Source: Mycobacterium parascrofulaceum ATCC BAA-614 (GTDB lineage: Bacteria > Actinomycetota > Actinomycetes > Mycobacteriales > Mycobacteriaceae). From it: a stretch of 62,399 bases of DNA. The notes under the pieces are model-generated. The model was not told the origin of the DNA, searched no databases, and worked only from the letters and a program-made list of their open reading frames with translations. The stretch covers positions 246,200-308,598 of the forward strand of contig NZ_GG770555.1 of NCBI RefSeq assembly GCF_000164135.1. Reading direction: 5' to 3'. Positions 61,591 through 62,399 of this stretch are shown piece after piece. The position numbers and the translations under genes are program-made. Positions within the stretch are counted from its first letter, which is position 1; every line of letters starts with the position of its first letter.

Positions 61591-61615
61591 GCGTCCCACC
61601 AGGTGTGCAGCCCGG

Positions 61616-62399
61616 CTACCCGAGGAGCCTGGTCAGCCAGGTCGGGTCCTGATAGTTCACCGACGTGTTGCCGTCCCACACGAACGGTGTGGAATTGGCG
61701 CCCAGCCCGGACAGCGTCGCGTATCCGTTCGCGGATTTCGCCTTGCCCGTGCCGACGTCGTCGCCCGACTTGATGCAGGTCATGACGCCGGCGTCCGCGC
61801 CGACGTTCTTGGCGAGTTGGGCCAGCTCGCCGTCGGTGCGGTCCTCCGGCGCGTCCTCGGCCGGCTGGAAGCTGCTGGCGAACAGGCCGGAGTAGAAGTC
61901 GAGGTAGAGCTTCGGATCGTTCTGCGCCGCAACGCAGTACGACGCCGCCACCGCCCGGGTCGAGTAGGTCTTGCTGTGCGACTTGTCGTCGAGGAAGTCC
62001 AGGAGGTGGTAGCGCACCGCGAGCTTCTTGTTGTTCACCGCGGTGTCGATGTCGCCCGCGTTCGACCGGATGAAGCTGCCGCAGGGCGGGCAGATGGGTT
62101 CGTTGAAGATGTCGATCGTCAGCGGCGCCGCCGAGCTGCCCACGAACACGCCGTCGTCGAGGACCCGCAGCGCGACCGCGTCCGGCGCCGGCGGTGGCTT
62201 GGTCGGCTCCGGCGGAGGCGACGACTCCCACGGCCGCGCGACGGCGAGGACCACGCCGACGATGGCCGCCAGGGCGACGCCGGTGACGCCGACCCACAGC
62301 CAGGGTTTCCTGCCCGGTCGCGGCGGTGGGCCCCACCCCGCGGCGGTGCCGGGGGCCCAGGCGGGTCGGGCCCACCCCGTCGGCTGGGGCACCGGACCC
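61616..62399 (-). CDS. DsbA/thioredoxin-fold membrane-anchored protein, 5' end near window edge
   Basis: At least 258 residues are visible. A Pro/Trp/Gly-rich cytoplasmic N-terminus precedes a membrane anchor ('WVGVTGVALAAIVGVVLAVA', about 33-52) and an exported thioredoxin-fold domain. 'IDIFNEPICPPCGSFI' holds the CxxC redox motif (CPPC, about 100-103), and 'NSTPFVWDGN' carries the cis-Pro loop. A second Cys pair ('SYCVAAQ', 'VMTCIKSG') is as in mycobacterial DsbA-like proteins. GTG 62392 can start the frame, but the frame is open to the window end, so the true start may lie outside. It is convergent with the MFS gene. Confidence 0.8.
   Translation of the reverse strand, partial: GPVPQPTGWARPAWAPGTAAGWGPPPRPGRKPWLWVGVTGVALAAIVGVVLAVARPWESSPPPEPTKPPPAPDAVALRVLDDGVFVGSSAAPLTIDIFNEPICPPCGSFIRSNAGDIDTAVNNKKLAVRYHLLDFLDDKSHSKTYSTRAVAASYCVAAQNDPKLYLDFYSGLFASSFQPAEDAPEDRTDGELAQLAKNVGADAGVMTCIKSGDDVGTGKAKSANGYATLSGLGANSTPFVWDGNTSVNYQDPTWLTRLLG

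Overview
The window is a high-GC actinobacterial chromosome segment. The first 19 kb follow the gene order I recall for Mycobacterium tuberculosis Rv1691 to Rv1719, and gabD2 (Rv1731) and an Rv1733c-type membrane protein appear later. This points to a slow-growing mycobacterium, possibly a relative of the M. avium complex. The species call is inference from remembered synteny and protein similarity; no search was run.

Bases 1-17,323 are a conserved housekeeping block: TPR protein (cut by the window edge), glycerol-3-phosphate phosphatase, a small protein, tlyA, NAD kinase, recN, steA, mctB, pyrG, ADP-ribose pyrophosphatase, xerD, a convergent O-methyltransferase, then ParA-like ATPase, scpA, scpB, rluB, cmk and der. 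Many of these genes overlap by 1-8 bases and are probably translationally coupled. The O-methyltransferase/parA gap holds a 65-bp imperfect palindrome and a perfect 18-bp palindrome, where M. tuberculosis has PPE and transporter genes.

Bases 17,324-32,510 are more variable. They hold an SDR-cyclase-IclR operon with two matched inverted repeats around its promoter, two PknH-sensor-like membrane proteins, tRNA-Pro(GGG), a DUF2993 protein, a TacAT-type GNAT/RHH toxin-antitoxin pair, a DUF4189 secreted protein, an alpha/beta hydrolase, a DUF2510 protein coupled to a 56-residue protein, a DUF4383 membrane protein, gabD2, a PAS-ANTAR regulator, two GreA-like proteins and the Rv1733c-like protein. 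A degenerate copy of part of the tRNA-Pro lies 2.4 kb downstream of it, so the toxin-antitoxin segment may be a decayed insertion.

Bases 32,510-56,375 hold a PucR-type regulator back to back with a giant non-ribosomal peptide synthetase (NRPS). The NRPS has six complete modules (C-A-T, C-A-T, C-A-T-E, C-A-T, C-A-T-E, C-A-T-TE) preceded by the tail of a seventh. Both genes lose their 5' ends at the same point near 33,701, and the NRPS also has an apparent 2-base frameshift near 33,988. The A domains fall into three pairs by specificity residues. Two of them (modules 2 and 4) have clearly different codon usage from the rest, which suggests A-domain exchange.

Bases 56,462-60,060 encode the two-gene pathway for N-acetylglutaminylglutamine amide (asnO-ngg), a compatible-solute dipeptide. 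An MFS transporter follows, then a convergent DsbA-like protein cut near its start by the window edge.
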